Assembly (NCBI GenBank): GCA_964478225.1
Contig: CAYZHM010000010.1
Location: forward strand, 1-60,222
Length of the DNA: 60,222 bases
Reading direction: 5' to 3'
Source of the DNA: CAYZHM01 sp964478225
Lineage (GTDB): Bacteria; Pseudomonadota; Alphaproteobacteria; Micavibrionales; Micavibrionaceae
In this document: in pieces, positions 52,068 to 59,802 of the stretch
Numbering within the stretch: position 1 is the stretch's first letter
Layout: every line of letters begins with the position of its first letter
Program-made: the position numbers and the translations under genes
The notes under the pieces: model-generated
The model's database searches: none
What the model saw: the letters and a program-made list of their open reading frames with translations, nothing else
Told to the model about the DNA's origin: nothing

Positions 52068-52086
52068 ATAACTTAAAATAAGTTAT
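52068..52086 (-). promoter_or_regulatory. Perfect inverted repeat in the leader of the 113-aa gene
   Basis: ATAACTTA (52068-52075) and TAAGTTAT (52079-52086) are separated by AAA. It lies immediately upstream of the SD (GGAGG, 52062-52066 on the complement). It could be an operator, or, if transcribed, a hairpin that abuts the ribosome site. Confidence 0.5.
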
Positions 52087-52116
52087 GCAAAACAAACCGC
52101 TTTTGTCAAGAAAACC

Positions 52117-52767
52117 TTACGCTGCACGCGCAAAAGCTTGGGAATCGTTCTCCAGAGCCGCCCAGAGCTTGCCGAACAATTCGGTCTCATAGGCGCTCAA
52201 AGCCTTGAGCCGCGCCACATCATGCCCACACATCTCATACATCTCCGCCAGATGCATGTCCTCCTCGGCAATCAGAGATTTCAGCGACAACTTCACCGAG
52301 CTCTTCTCTAAAACGTCATGATAAATGTGATACAACCAGCACGCACGCAGCTCGATAATCATCGACACCCAACCATAAGCCGCGTCGTCTCCAACTTCTT
52401 TCGAAATCCCGGCATCCATCCGCCCGAAATACATCAACGCCGGAACGCGGCACATCGTATTCTCTTCCGTGTATCCATCCAGCGCCCTGCCCGCCGCGCG
52501 CTCCGCCTGCCGCTTAAAGAAATACGCATGCCGCGCCTCTTCCGCCAGGTGCTTCAAACTATCCTCGGTCAACGTCCGGTTCATCTGCGAAATCATAATC
52601 TTGCGCGATCCCATATGCTCCAGCATCGAGAGCATATTCATAAACCGCGCATGGTCTTGCGGCCGCTGCACAATCGCGGTTAAAAATTCACGCACCGGCT
52701 TCTCAAGCGCCGCATTCGCCGCACTCATTCCGGATTCTTCAAAAGGATTTTTCTCTGCTTTACTCAT
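52117..52767 (-). CDS. Ferritin-like di-iron protein
   Basis: 216 aa. Four helices carry ligands in the order Glu (SMLEHMGSRKIMISQ), E-x-x-H (LAEEARHAYFFKRQAE), Glu (WVSMIIELRACWLYHIYHDVL), E-x-x-H (LIAEEDMHLAEMYEM), the ferritin/rubrerythrin-type di-iron arrangement. The function is unknown; the family includes iron storage, oxidases and hydroxylases. The first 20 residues look flexible. The gene is on the same strand as dnaN and the 113-aa gene and divergent from a membrane protein. Confidence 0.7.
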   Translation of the reverse strand: MSKAEKNPFEESGMSAANAALEKPVREFLTAIVQRPQDHARFMNMLSMLEHMGSRKIMISQMNRTLTEDSLKHLAEEARHAYFFKRQAERAAGRALDGYTEENTMCRVPALMYFGRMDAGISKEVGDDAAYGWVSMIIELRACWLYHIYHDVLEKSSVKLSLKSLIAEEDMHLAEMYEMCGHDVARLKALSAYETELFGKLWAALENDSQAFARAA

Positions 52768-52820
52768 GCCCGCACCTTAAACCGTGTGACAGGCTGGATG
52801 CAAGATGATATTCTGAAAAT

Positions 52821-53543
52821 ATGAAATGGGGAAAAAGACTCCTAAAATTTTTAGTGATCGCAGTTTTGGCTCTAGGCTGGACAGCAATAGTATTTAACAC
52901 ACTGCCTCTACTGCTGATCTTACCGCAATTAAATCCAGCTTTATTCTATATAACGCCTATTTGCCTTTTTATACTTTTCGCTCTTCTGGCATACAAATAT
53001 AAAAACTCTAGAATAATCTTTGCAATTTTCGCTCTCATTCCGCTTTGCGCTCTAGGATTTAGCTATAATTACATGAGCTCGTTTTTAGACAGAGGCTTCT
53101 ATCAAAGCGCAGCTGCAAACCATGCCGCCTATAAAGGCGATCTAGCCGCACACGACAAAATACGTTATCGCTCTGTACTCCAGCCAATAAAAAGCGACGA
53201 CGAAATAAGTCCATTCGTCATATTATTGGCTGGGGTCAGCAATATCAGTGCATGGAAAACAACTTATGCCGAAGGCTATTTCCAATCCAATAACAAGCAA
53301 TTCAATGACATTTTGGAATCTCTGATTCCAAAAACAATTTTGCCAAAATTACATGAACGAGAATTATGTTTCCTAGAAAGCATCGAAACTCATTTCCCAA
53401 AAGATTATACAGAGGAAAGTAAAAACGCATGGCGACCTAAAATCAAAGACATGCGCGCCCGCGCCTTGGCTGATAACGCAAAATACCCAAACGTCGAAAT
53501 CATCCGCAAACCCGACGGCTCCTGCCTCTTCGCCGATCCCTAA
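52821..53543 (+). CDS. Membrane protein of unknown function, 240 aa
   Basis: Not recognised. Three N-terminal membrane helices (about residues 8-34, 40-58 and 64-84) are followed by a hydrophilic domain of about 150 residues (SFLDRGFYQSAAANHAAYKGDLAAHDKIRYRSV, KLHERELCFLESIETHFPKDY). The C-terminus KPDGSCLFADP contains one of two cysteines. Codon use is more AT-rich than in its neighbours. It converges on bioA across repeat copy 3. Confidence 0.65.
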   Translation: MKWGKRLLKFLVIAVLALGWTAIVFNTLPLLLILPQLNPALFYITPICLFILFALLAYKYKNSRIIFAIFALIPLCALGFSYNYMSSFLDRGFYQSAAANHAAYKGDLAAHDKIRYRSVLQPIKSDDEISPFVILLAGVSNISAWKTTYAEGYFQSNNKQFNDILESLIPKTILPKLHERELCFLESIETHFPKDYTEESKNAWRPKIKDMRARALADNAKYPNVEIIRKPDGSCLFADP

Positions 53544-53547
53544 ATAC

Positions 53548-53665
53548 ATTCAAAGAGAAATGCGGCGAAAATAAAATTTTTCAAGAACCGTAGCGCAGCG
53601 TACACTTAGTACGTGAGCACCGGAAGCGCAGAAAAATTTATTTGCAGCACATTTATCGAAGAATG
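53548..53665. repeat. Nested palindromic repeat, copy 3 (beside the bioA stop)
   Basis: The outer ends CATTC (53548-53552) and GAATG (53661-53665) and an inner stem GAAAATAAAATTTTC (53568-53582) / GAAAAATTTATTTGC (53631-53645; 13 of 15 paired) form one long imperfect palindrome. Inside are two direct repeats, GAACCG-TAGCGCA (53585-53597) and GCACCGGAAGCGCA (53617-53630), flanking a CGTAC/GTACG hairpin (53599-53613). It ends at the bioA stop. Copy 4 shares the ends, direct repeats and hairpin layout. Confidence 0.85.
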
Positions 53666-54982
53666 TTAAGCCGCCCGCACAGCGCCGCCGCGCTCGTCTC
53701 GAAGCTTATCCATCGCCTGCCAGATCGTGTCATAAATCGTTTCCAGCTCTTTAATCTGGATACAATAAGGCGGGAGGATGTAGACCGTATTTCCAATCGG
53801 GCGCAGCAAAACTCCGCGCCGCAAAATCGCTTCGTATAGCCACGGCCCCAGAGCCGACGCATATCCGTTCGTAGTGTCTTTCACATCAACCGCAAAAATC
53901 GACCCCATCACACGCACTTCCTCAACATCCGGACGCGCCGCAAACCACGCCGCTGCCTTATGATGCGAAGCCTCAATCGCACGAATATTCTCAAACACCG
54001 GTTCTTCTTCCCAAATCTCAAGATTGGCCACAGCCGCCGCACACGCCAAAGGATTACCGGTAAAAGATGTCGAATGAAAAAATTGTTTCATCCGGTCGCG
54101 GCTGTAAAACGCGTTGTATATTTCTTCCGTCGCCAGTGTCGCGCCCATCGGCAAAAACCCGCCCGTAATGCCTTTCGACAGGCACATAAGATCCGGCGCA
54201 AATCCTGCCTGTTCACACGCAAACATCGTGCCTGTGCGCCCGAAACCGGTCATCACTTCATCCGCGATATTCAGCACACCGTGCCGCTTCGAAAAATCTG
54301 CCATAATTTTTAGCGTCTCCGGATTATAAATCCGCATACCCGCCGCCCCTTGAATCAAAGGCTCAAAAATAAAAGCCGCAATATTTTGCCCTTCACGCTG
54401 AAGCAAAGCCTCATAGGCCTTCAAAGTTTTTTGTTCCTCTAGCGGATCGACGCCCTCGGATGGAAACGGCAAATGAATAACATCAAACAAAAACGGCTCA
54501 TAAACTTCATTAAACACACCGCGCGCACCCGCGGACATCGCACCAAACGTATCACCGTGGTAACCGCCCTCCAGCGCCACAATCTTGCGGCGCTCCTGCC
54601 CGCGATGTTTGTGATAGCCGATCGCCATCTTCAGCGCGACCTCGATCGCCGTCGATCCGCTATCGGAATAAAAGACATACTCAAGCCACGGCCCGATCGA
54701 GCGTTCCACAGCCTGCAACAATTTGCGCGTCAGTTTCTCCGCCGGCTCATGCGTAAAACCCGCAAAAATCACTTGCTCAAGCTTACCCGCCTGCTCCTGT
54801 ACAGCTTCAACAATTTTCGGATGACAATGTCCGTGCGTATTCACCCACCACGACGAAATCCCGTCCAAAAACGCACGACCATCTCTCGCATAAAGCCAAG
54901 CCCCCTCTGCACGATCAATATTAATCGCATGCCCGCTGGTCGCGTGCTGTGTCATCGGATGCCAGATAGCAGAACGGCTCAT
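53666..54982 (-). CDS. bioA: Adenosylmethionine-8-amino-7-oxononanoate aminotransferase
   Basis: The SAM-dependent, PLP-using aminotransferase of biotin synthesis (KAPA to DAPA). Landmarks: IWHPMTQHATSG, WLYARDGRAFLDGISSWWVNTHGHCHPKIVEAVQ (the SSWW-N-HGH signature), FYSDSGSTAIEVALKMA, LEGGYHGDTFGAMSAG, DEVMTGFGRTGTMFACEQAG, the PLP lysine in CLSKGITGGFLPMGATL, and FFHSTSFTGNPLACAAA. 438 aa. It overlaps bioD by 4 bases (ATGA) and is the last gene of the bioB-bioF-bioD-bioA operon. Confidence 0.97.
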   Translation of the reverse strand: MSRSAIWHPMTQHATSGHAINIDRAEGAWLYARDGRAFLDGISSWWVNTHGHCHPKIVEAVQEQAGKLEQVIFAGFTHEPAEKLTRKLLQAVERSIGPWLEYVFYSDSGSTAIEVALKMAIGYHKHRGQERRKIVALEGGYHGDTFGAMSAGARGVFNEVYEPFLFDVIHLPFPSEGVDPLEEQKTLKAYEALLQREGQNIAAFIFEPLIQGAAGMRIYNPETLKIMADFSKRHGVLNIADEVMTGFGRTGTMFACEQAGFAPDLMCLSKGITGGFLPMGATLATEEIYNAFYSRDRMKQFFHSTSFTGNPLACAAAVANLEIWEEEPVFENIRAIEASHHKAAAWFAARPDVEEVRVMGSIFAVDVKDTTNGYASALGPWLYEAILRRGVLLRPIGNTVYILPPYCIQIKELETIYDTIWQAMDKLRDERGGAVRAA

Positions 54983-55602
54983 TCAAAATCCTCAAATTTA
55001 AAATGTTTCTCAAACGCAGACTTCAAAGACTCAGGCGACAATTCTTGCAATATCGGCAACCGCCCTAAAATTTTCTCGCCCGAAAATCCCGCAATCGTGC
55101 GGATATTATCTTCATTTTCATCGCCGATAAAAACGATGCCATGAAGAGGTACACTACGCGCCCACAGCGCTTCCAAAGACAAAAGCGTATGATTGAGCGT
55201 CCCTAATCCGGTGCGAGCGCACAAGATAACAGGAGCATTCCATTTTTTAAAGAGGTTGATTTGCAAATTTTCACGCGTCAAAGGCACCATCAAACCACCA
55301 GCCCCTTCAACCACTAGAGCTCTCTCGCTTTCCGGCAATTTTAATTTTTCAAAATTTATTTCCACGCCATCAATTTCGGATGCAAGATGCGGCGAAAGAG
55401 GCTCACTGAATACATATGCCTCCGGTAAAAAATGGTCGTCCGGCAATCCTGTTAAAGTCTGAACCGTTCGTGTATCAATCTGCTCCACGCCCGATTGCAC
55501 AGGCTTCCAGTAGTTCGCTCGAAGCGCCTGAACCAACGCAGCCGCGAAAACTGTCTTACCAACATCCGTATCCGTCCCCGTAATGATATATCTAGGCTGC
55601 AA
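54979..55602 (-). CDS. bioD: Dethiobiotin synthetase
   Basis: ATP-dependent ring closure of DAPA to dethiobiotin. P-loop YIITGTDTDVGKTVFAAALVQAL, SPHLASEIDGVEINFEKL and the VVEGAGGLMVPLTRENLQINLFKKW signature are present. The start is taken as TTG 55602, because GGAGGGG lies four bases before it; the frame is open eight codons further, but without an SD. That makes it 207 aa and overlaps bioF by 11 bases. Overlapping ends on both sides indicate coupled translation. Confidence 0.95.
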   Translation of the reverse strand: MQPRYIITGTDTDVGKTVFAAALVQALRANYWKPVQSGVEQIDTRTVQTLTGLPDDHFLPEAYVFSEPLSPHLASEIDGVEINFEKLKLPESERALVVEGAGGLMVPLTRENLQINLFKKWNAPVILCARTGLGTLNHTLLSLEALWARSVPLHGIVFIGDENEDNIRTIAGFSGEKILGRLPILQELSPESLKSAFEKHFKFEDFE

Positions 55603-56674
55603 TCTTCCCCTCCAGAATATTACCAAGACAATCGCTAAAATCTTTCAAATCTTTCTCACTCAACTCTGAAGATAATGAAATTCTGAGCCTTGCCGTGCCT
55701 TCAGGCACAGTCGGCGGCCGGATCGCCCGCACATCAAAACCTTCGCGCTGCAACGCCGCCGCAACTTGCGCCGCACGCGCATCATCGCCTAAAATAACGG
55801 GAACAATCTGAGAGTTCGCCTTCATAAACTGAACCCGGCTATTCAATCTATCGCGGCGAGCATCCCCCTCCTCGCTCGCCAAAATCTCCAGTGACTTCTG
55901 AGTGAGATAAGCCTGCAATGGCATCGGCGCCGTCGAATAAATAAATCCACGCGCCGTATTGATAAGCATGCTTATCATTTCGTTCGAAGCACAAACAAGA
56001 CCACCCGCAACCCCAACCGCCTTACCACACGTATGGATCGACACAACATTCTCACCGCGCACTGGCTCGTATACGCCTGTCGCATGCGCTTCATCTACAA
56101 TGCAATACGCATCGTATTGATGGCAAAGCAATTGCAATTCCGTTATTGGCGCAAAATCACCGTCCATGGAATACACCGACTCCACAGCCACCCAAATCAT
56201 GCCCTCTGTAGACTTTTTAGACTTCTCATTTTGTAACGCATCTTCAAACGCGTTAAGATCATTGTGTCTAATTTTGATCGACCGGGCGGGCGAATAATGA
56301 ATCGCCTCCCGTGCACTCGCATGGATGAACTCATCATAAATTATAACATCATGCCGATTGGGCAACGCCTGAAACACTGCTCCATTCGCCTGAAACCCCG
56401 TCGCAAAATACAGCGCCTTTTCAAACCCGAAATAATCCGCCGCATAGTCTTCCAGCGCCGCATGCGCATCAGTATGCCCGCGCAACAACCTCGATCCGCC
56501 GGAACCAATATCCATCCCGGCCTCCAGCGCCTCTATCGCCGCCGCCCTCAATGCGGAATGCCCCCGCATCCCCAGATAATCGTTGGAGGTCAGATCAATC
56601 CCCTGCGCAAGATTTAAGGAACGCAGACGGTTTTGACTTTCAAGCCGCTTTAGCTTTGTTTGGAATCTGTTCAT
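55592..56674 (-). CDS. bioF: 8-amino-7-oxononanoate synthase
   Basis: A PLP enzyme condensing pimeloyl thioester with alanine. Family motifs: DLTSNDYLGMRGHSALRAAAIEAL, GSGGSRLLRGHTDAHAALEDYAADYF, IIYDEFIHASAREAIHYS, YCIVDEAHATGVYEP and the C-terminal AIRPPTVPEGTARLRISLSS. The lysine that binds PLP normally follows a T-(L/F)-(G/S)-K-A motif; here that region reads VVSIHTCGKAVGVAGG. ATG at 56674 is preferred to a TTG ten codons upstream. It overlaps bioB by 35 bases. Confidence 0.96.
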   Translation of the reverse strand: MNRFQTKLKRLESQNRLRSLNLAQGIDLTSNDYLGMRGHSALRAAAIEALEAGMDIGSGGSRLLRGHTDAHAALEDYAADYFGFEKALYFATGFQANGAVFQALPNRHDVIIYDEFIHASAREAIHYSPARSIKIRHNDLNAFEDALQNEKSKKSTEGMIWVAVESVYSMDGDFAPITELQLLCHQYDAYCIVDEAHATGVYEPVRGENVVSIHTCGKAVGVAGGLVCASNEMISMLINTARGFIYSTAPMPLQAYLTQKSLEILASEEGDARRDRLNSRVQFMKANSQIVPVILGDDARAAQVAAALQREGFDVRAIRPPTVPEGTARLRISLSSELSEKDLKDFSDCLGNILEGKIAA

Positions 56675-57626
56675 CTTTATACGGCGCGCGTGGTTGCAAC
56701 CCAAGCTCTTTCAGCAAACCCATATCCGCATCCTTCTCCGGGTTGGGCGTGGTCAGCAATTTCTCGCCCGTAAAAATCGCATTCGCCCCGGCCATAAACG
56801 CCAGCGCTTGCGCTTCTTTCGAAATCGTCAACCGCCCCGCCGACAACCGCACCATCGCCTTCGGCATCAAAATCCGCGCCACCGCAATACATCTGACCCA
56901 CTCAAAAATATCCAGCGTTTCACGGCCCGCCATCGGCGTCCCCTCAACGGGCACCAACATATTAATCGGCACCGATTCCGGCTGCGGATCTAAATTCGCC
57001 AGCGTATGGAGCAAAGAAATCCGGTCTTCCTCGCGTTCGCCCAAACCCAAAATCCCGCCGCAACACGCGGAAATCCCGGCCTTTGCAACATTCTTCAGCG
57101 TATCCAAACGGTCTTCATATGTCCGTGTCGTGATGATCTTGTTATAAAACTCCTCCGACGTATCCAGATTGTGGTTATACGCCGTCAATCCCGCCTCTTT
57201 CAGACGCACTGCTTGCTCTTCATTCAGCATCCCAAGCGTTGCACAACATTCAAGGCCCATATCCGAAACGCCCTTAACCATATCCAATACACGGTCAAAC
57301 GCCCGTCCGTCTTTCACTTCGCGCCAGGCCGCCCCCATGCAAAACCGTGTCGAGCCCGCCGCCTTCGCTTTACGCGCCTCTTCCAAAACCTCATCGGTCT
57401 TCATCAGAATTTCTTTTTCAAGATCGGCATTGTTATGAATGGACTGGCTGCAATATTTGCAATCCTCAACGCATCCGCCGGTCTTAATCGACAGCAAAGT
57501 GCACATCTGCATTTCCTGCGGATTATGATTGGCGCGATGCACACTCGAGGCCTCGTAAACAAGGTCAAGAAAAGGGCGGCGATAGAGGTCTGTAACCTCT
57601 TGCAAAGAATAGGTTTGTTTCGTCAT
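56640..57626 (-). CDS. bioB: Biotin synthase
   Basis: A radical-SAM enzyme inserting sulfur into dethiobiotin. The CxxxCxxC cluster motif is in GGCVEDCKYCSQSIHNNADLEKE. CMGAAWRE, YNHNLDTSEEFYNKIITTRTYEDRLDTL and ICCGGILGLGE-like SACCGGILGLGEREEDR follow; INMLVPVEGTPM and RLSAGR are also present. 329 aa from ATG 57626; an upstream ATG (57644) has AAAGG too close to be a normal SD, so the start is uncertain. First gene of the bio operon. Confidence 0.96.
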   Translation of the reverse strand: MTKQTYSLQEVTDLYRRPFLDLVYEASSVHRANHNPQEMQMCTLLSIKTGGCVEDCKYCSQSIHNNADLEKEILMKTDEVLEEARKAKAAGSTRFCMGAAWREVKDGRAFDRVLDMVKGVSDMGLECCATLGMLNEEQAVRLKEAGLTAYNHNLDTSEEFYNKIITTRTYEDRLDTLKNVAKAGISACCGGILGLGEREEDRISLLHTLANLDPQPESVPINMLVPVEGTPMAGRETLDIFEWVRCIAVARILMPKAMVRLSAGRLTISKEAQALAFMAGANAIFTGEKLLTTPNPEKDADMGLLKELGLQPRAPYKDEQIPNKAKAA

Positions 57627-57676
57627 AAAACTGACAGTAATCATGCCTTTCAAGATTGTCAAAACCAAAAACACGG

Positions 57677-57696
57677 GGATAAACGGGCTTTTATCC
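57677..57696. promoter_or_regulatory. Inverted repeat between bioB and the NUDIX gene
   Basis: GGATAAA (57677-57683) and TTTATCC (57690-57696) with a six-base spacer CGGGCT, in the divergent gap about 50 bases upstream of bioB. It could be an operator for the biotin operon. It is neither the BirA-type operator nor the TTATMKATAA BioR box as I know them. Confidence 0.4.
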
Positions 57697-57749
57697 TTCA
57701 ACTACAAAGGAATATGTCTTTAGAATGGACGCACCTAAGGAGGTACCAT

Positions 57750-58235
57750 TTGGAAAAAGCTTTTTCAAACGCAGCCAATGATTTTGTACCGGCCAGATCG
57801 TCCGCAAATGTCTATATTATGACCGCTGGCGGATACGCTCTCCTTTTAAAACGTAGCCCCCATAAACTCACCAATCCAGATGTATGGGGATTGCCCGGCG
57901 GAAAAATCGAAGCTTATGAAACACCGCAAGAGGCCGCCCTCCGCGAAGTTCATGAAGAAACAGGATTGAAATCCTCTCACTGCGAGAAAGTACAAACAAT
58001 CGACGACGACTACAAAAGCAAGCGATACGAATACATGATGATTCGTGCCCCCAGAATTTTTGAGCCAACTCTGAACCCAGAACACACCGATTATTTGTGG
58101 GTCCATATCAGCGAACTGCCAGAATATCCAGAAATTCAAGAGCGCATAGCAGCGCACACCATTGAGATCGGGCCACAAAAACTCTTGAATCTCCGCAAAG
58201 AAAAAGCCGCCAAGAACGAATTCGAAGCGGCTTGA
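57750..58235 (+). CDS. NUDIX hydrolase
   Basis: 161 aa. The NUDIX box GKIEAYETPQEAALREVHEETGL follows GX5EX7REUXEEXGU exactly and comes after WGLPG. The domain (YIMTAGGYALLLKRSPHK to PEHTDYLWVHISELPEYPEIQ) is complete; the substrate (a nucleoside diphosphate linked to X) is unknown. Two starts are possible. The TTG at 57750 is preceded by a near-perfect SD AAGGAGG six bases away, while the ATG at 57714 has AAAGGA almost touching it. The TTG is preferred. Confidence 0.9.
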   Translation: MEKAFSNAANDFVPARSSANVYIMTAGGYALLLKRSPHKLTNPDVWGLPGGKIEAYETPQEAALREVHEETGLKSSHCEKVQTIDDDYKSKRYEYMMIRAPRIFEPTLNPEHTDYLWVHISELPEYPEIQERIAAHTIEIGPQKLLNLRKEKAAKNEFEAA

Positions 58236-58255
58236 TATATTCCTGGAATTTTAAA

Positions 58256-58378
58256 AATTCGAAGAGAAATGTGACGAAAATTTAGCGTTTCGAGAACCGG
58301 CAGCGCAAACGTATATTGAAATACGTGCGAACCGGAAGCGCAGAAACGCTAAATTTGCAGTCCATTTATCGAAGAATT
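58256..58378. repeat. Nested palindromic repeat, copy 4 (beside the dnaA stop)
   Basis: The perfect 14-base arms AAATTTAGCGTTTC (58278-58291) and GAAACGCTAAATTT (58343-58356) lie inside an imperfect outer palindrome ending in AATTC (58256-58260) and GAATT (58374-58378). Inside are direct repeats GAACCGGCAGCGCA (58294-58307) and GAACCGGAAGCGCA (58329-58342), 13 of 14 identical, flanking the hairpin ACGTAT (58309-58314) / ATACGT (58321-58326). The element lies between the convergent NUDIX and dnaA genes. Confidence 0.88.
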
Positions 58379-59802
58379 CAACCGGTGAGAGCGCGGCGGA
58401 TAACATCCACGTCTTGAGCAATTTGCGCATCTTCATCCATCAATTCTTCAACCTTACGCACAGCATGCATCACGGTCGTATGGTCACGTCCACCAAACTT
58501 GCGGCCGATCTCCGGCAACGAGCGTGCAGTCAGTTGCTTCGCAAGATACATCGCAACCTGTCTTGGTCTTGCGACATTTCTCGCCCGGCGCGCCGAATGC
58601 ATGTCCGGCAACCGCAGATTATAATGCTCCGCCACCTTGCGCTGAATTTCATCAATCGTAATCCGGCGATCATGCGAACGAAGCAAATCTTGCAAAACAT
58701 CTTGCGTTGATTCGAGTGTAATCTCTGTTTTGGCTACGTCCGCATGGGCAACGATTCTATTCAACGCGCCTTCCAGCTCGCGAACATTGTTCGTCACTTT
58801 CAGCGCCAAAAACTCAAGAACACTGCTCGGAACAGCCGCACCAAGCTGCTTACGCTTGGTTTCCAAGATCCCAAGACGCAACTCATAGGAAGTCGGCTGA
58901 ATGTCCGCAACCAGGCCCCAGGCCAGACGTGAACGCAAACGCTCATCAACGCCCTGAAGATCGCCCGGCGCTTTATCCGCCGAAATAATGATCTGCTTGT
59001 TCTGATCAACCAGCGCATTAAACGTATGAAAAAACTCTTCCTGCGTTGATTCTTTACCGGCGATAAATTGAATGTCATCAATCATCAACACATCAACACT
59101 GCGGAATTGCTCTTTAAAGTTCATGGTCTCGTTCGAGCGCAAAGCTTTCACAAACTGATACATAAACTTCTCAGCCGACAAATACATCACTGTCTTATCC
59201 GGCCAGTATTCTTCCATCGCGTGCGCAATCGCATGCATCAAGTGAGTCTTCCCAAGTCCAACCCCTCCATACAAGAACAGTGGATTAAACGGTACGTTTT
59301 GATTTTCCACCACACGGCGTGAAGCCGCATGCGCCAACGCATTGGATTTCCCAACAACAAAATTCTCAAACTTGAAACGTTGATCCAAAGGCGAACCAAT
59401 AGAAGCAATCACATCTTTAATATTTTGATTGGCTTCACGAATAGCCACCTTCTCTTCTGCGACATCATCCAAAACAGCGTTTTGCGTCACAACAAACTGA
59501 ACTTTTTTAATGTCCTCAAGAGACTCACGGCACATTTCTAATATACGAGCCGCATAATGAGTTTGAATCCAATCACGCATAAAACGAGTCGGAACTGAAA
59601 TCTCCATAGTCCCATGATAAAAGGCCTGCAATTTAAGCGGCTTTAACCATGAACGAAAAATTGCTTCGCCAAATTCACTACGCATACCAGCATGAACTTT
59701 TTTCCAGATAGACAAAACTTCCGCAGACGGCTCCAAAGAAGCTTCTTTAAACTGCAAGTTTTCCTGGATCAGCGCCGCTGTTTTTCCCCCAATATCAGAC
59801 AT
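58378..59802 (-). CDS. dnaA: Chromosomal replication initiator DnaA
   Basis: 474 aa. N-terminal interaction domain (WKKVHAGMRSEFGEAIFRSWLKPL), linker, AAA+ domain with Walker A FLYGGVGLGKTHLMHAIAHAM and Walker B DVLMIDDIQFIAGKESTQEEFFHTFNAL, then the DNA-binding domain IV ending in LPEIGRKFGGRDHTTVMHAVRKVEEL. The ATG at 59802 follows GGAGA nine bases away, ruling out the longer frame. First gene of the scattered replication cluster. Repeat copy 4 ends at its stop codon. Confidence 0.98.
   Translation of the reverse strand: MSDIGGKTAALIQENLQFKEASLEPSAEVLSIWKKVHAGMRSEFGEAIFRSWLKPLKLQAFYHGTMEISVPTRFMRDWIQTHYAARILEMCRESLEDIKKVQFVVTQNAVLDDVAEEKVAIREANQNIKDVIASIGSPLDQRFKFENFVVGKSNALAHAASRRVVENQNVPFNPLFLYGGVGLGKTHLMHAIAHAMEEYWPDKTVMYLSAEKFMYQFVKALRSNETMNFKEQFRSVDVLMIDDIQFIAGKESTQEEFFHTFNALVDQNKQIIISADKAPGDLQGVDERLRSRLAWGLVADIQPTSYELRLGILETKRKQLGAAVPSSVLEFLALKVTNNVRELEGALNRIVAHADVAKTEITLESTQDVLQDLLRSHDRRITIDEIQRKVAEHYNLRLPDMHSARRARNVARPRQVAMYLAKQLTARSLPEIGRKFGGRDHTTVMHAVRKVEELMDEDAQIAQDVDVIRRALTG

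Noticed and set aside
57677..57696. The bioB-upstream inverted repeat as a BirA or BioR operator
   Set aside because: It does not match either known consensus; kept only as an unassigned inverted repeat.
57006..57713. Long open frame of 236 codons joined to the NUDIX gene
   Set aside because: It is antisense to bioB and low in typical domain content; the NUDIX domain and ribosome sites place the real start at 57714 or 57750.
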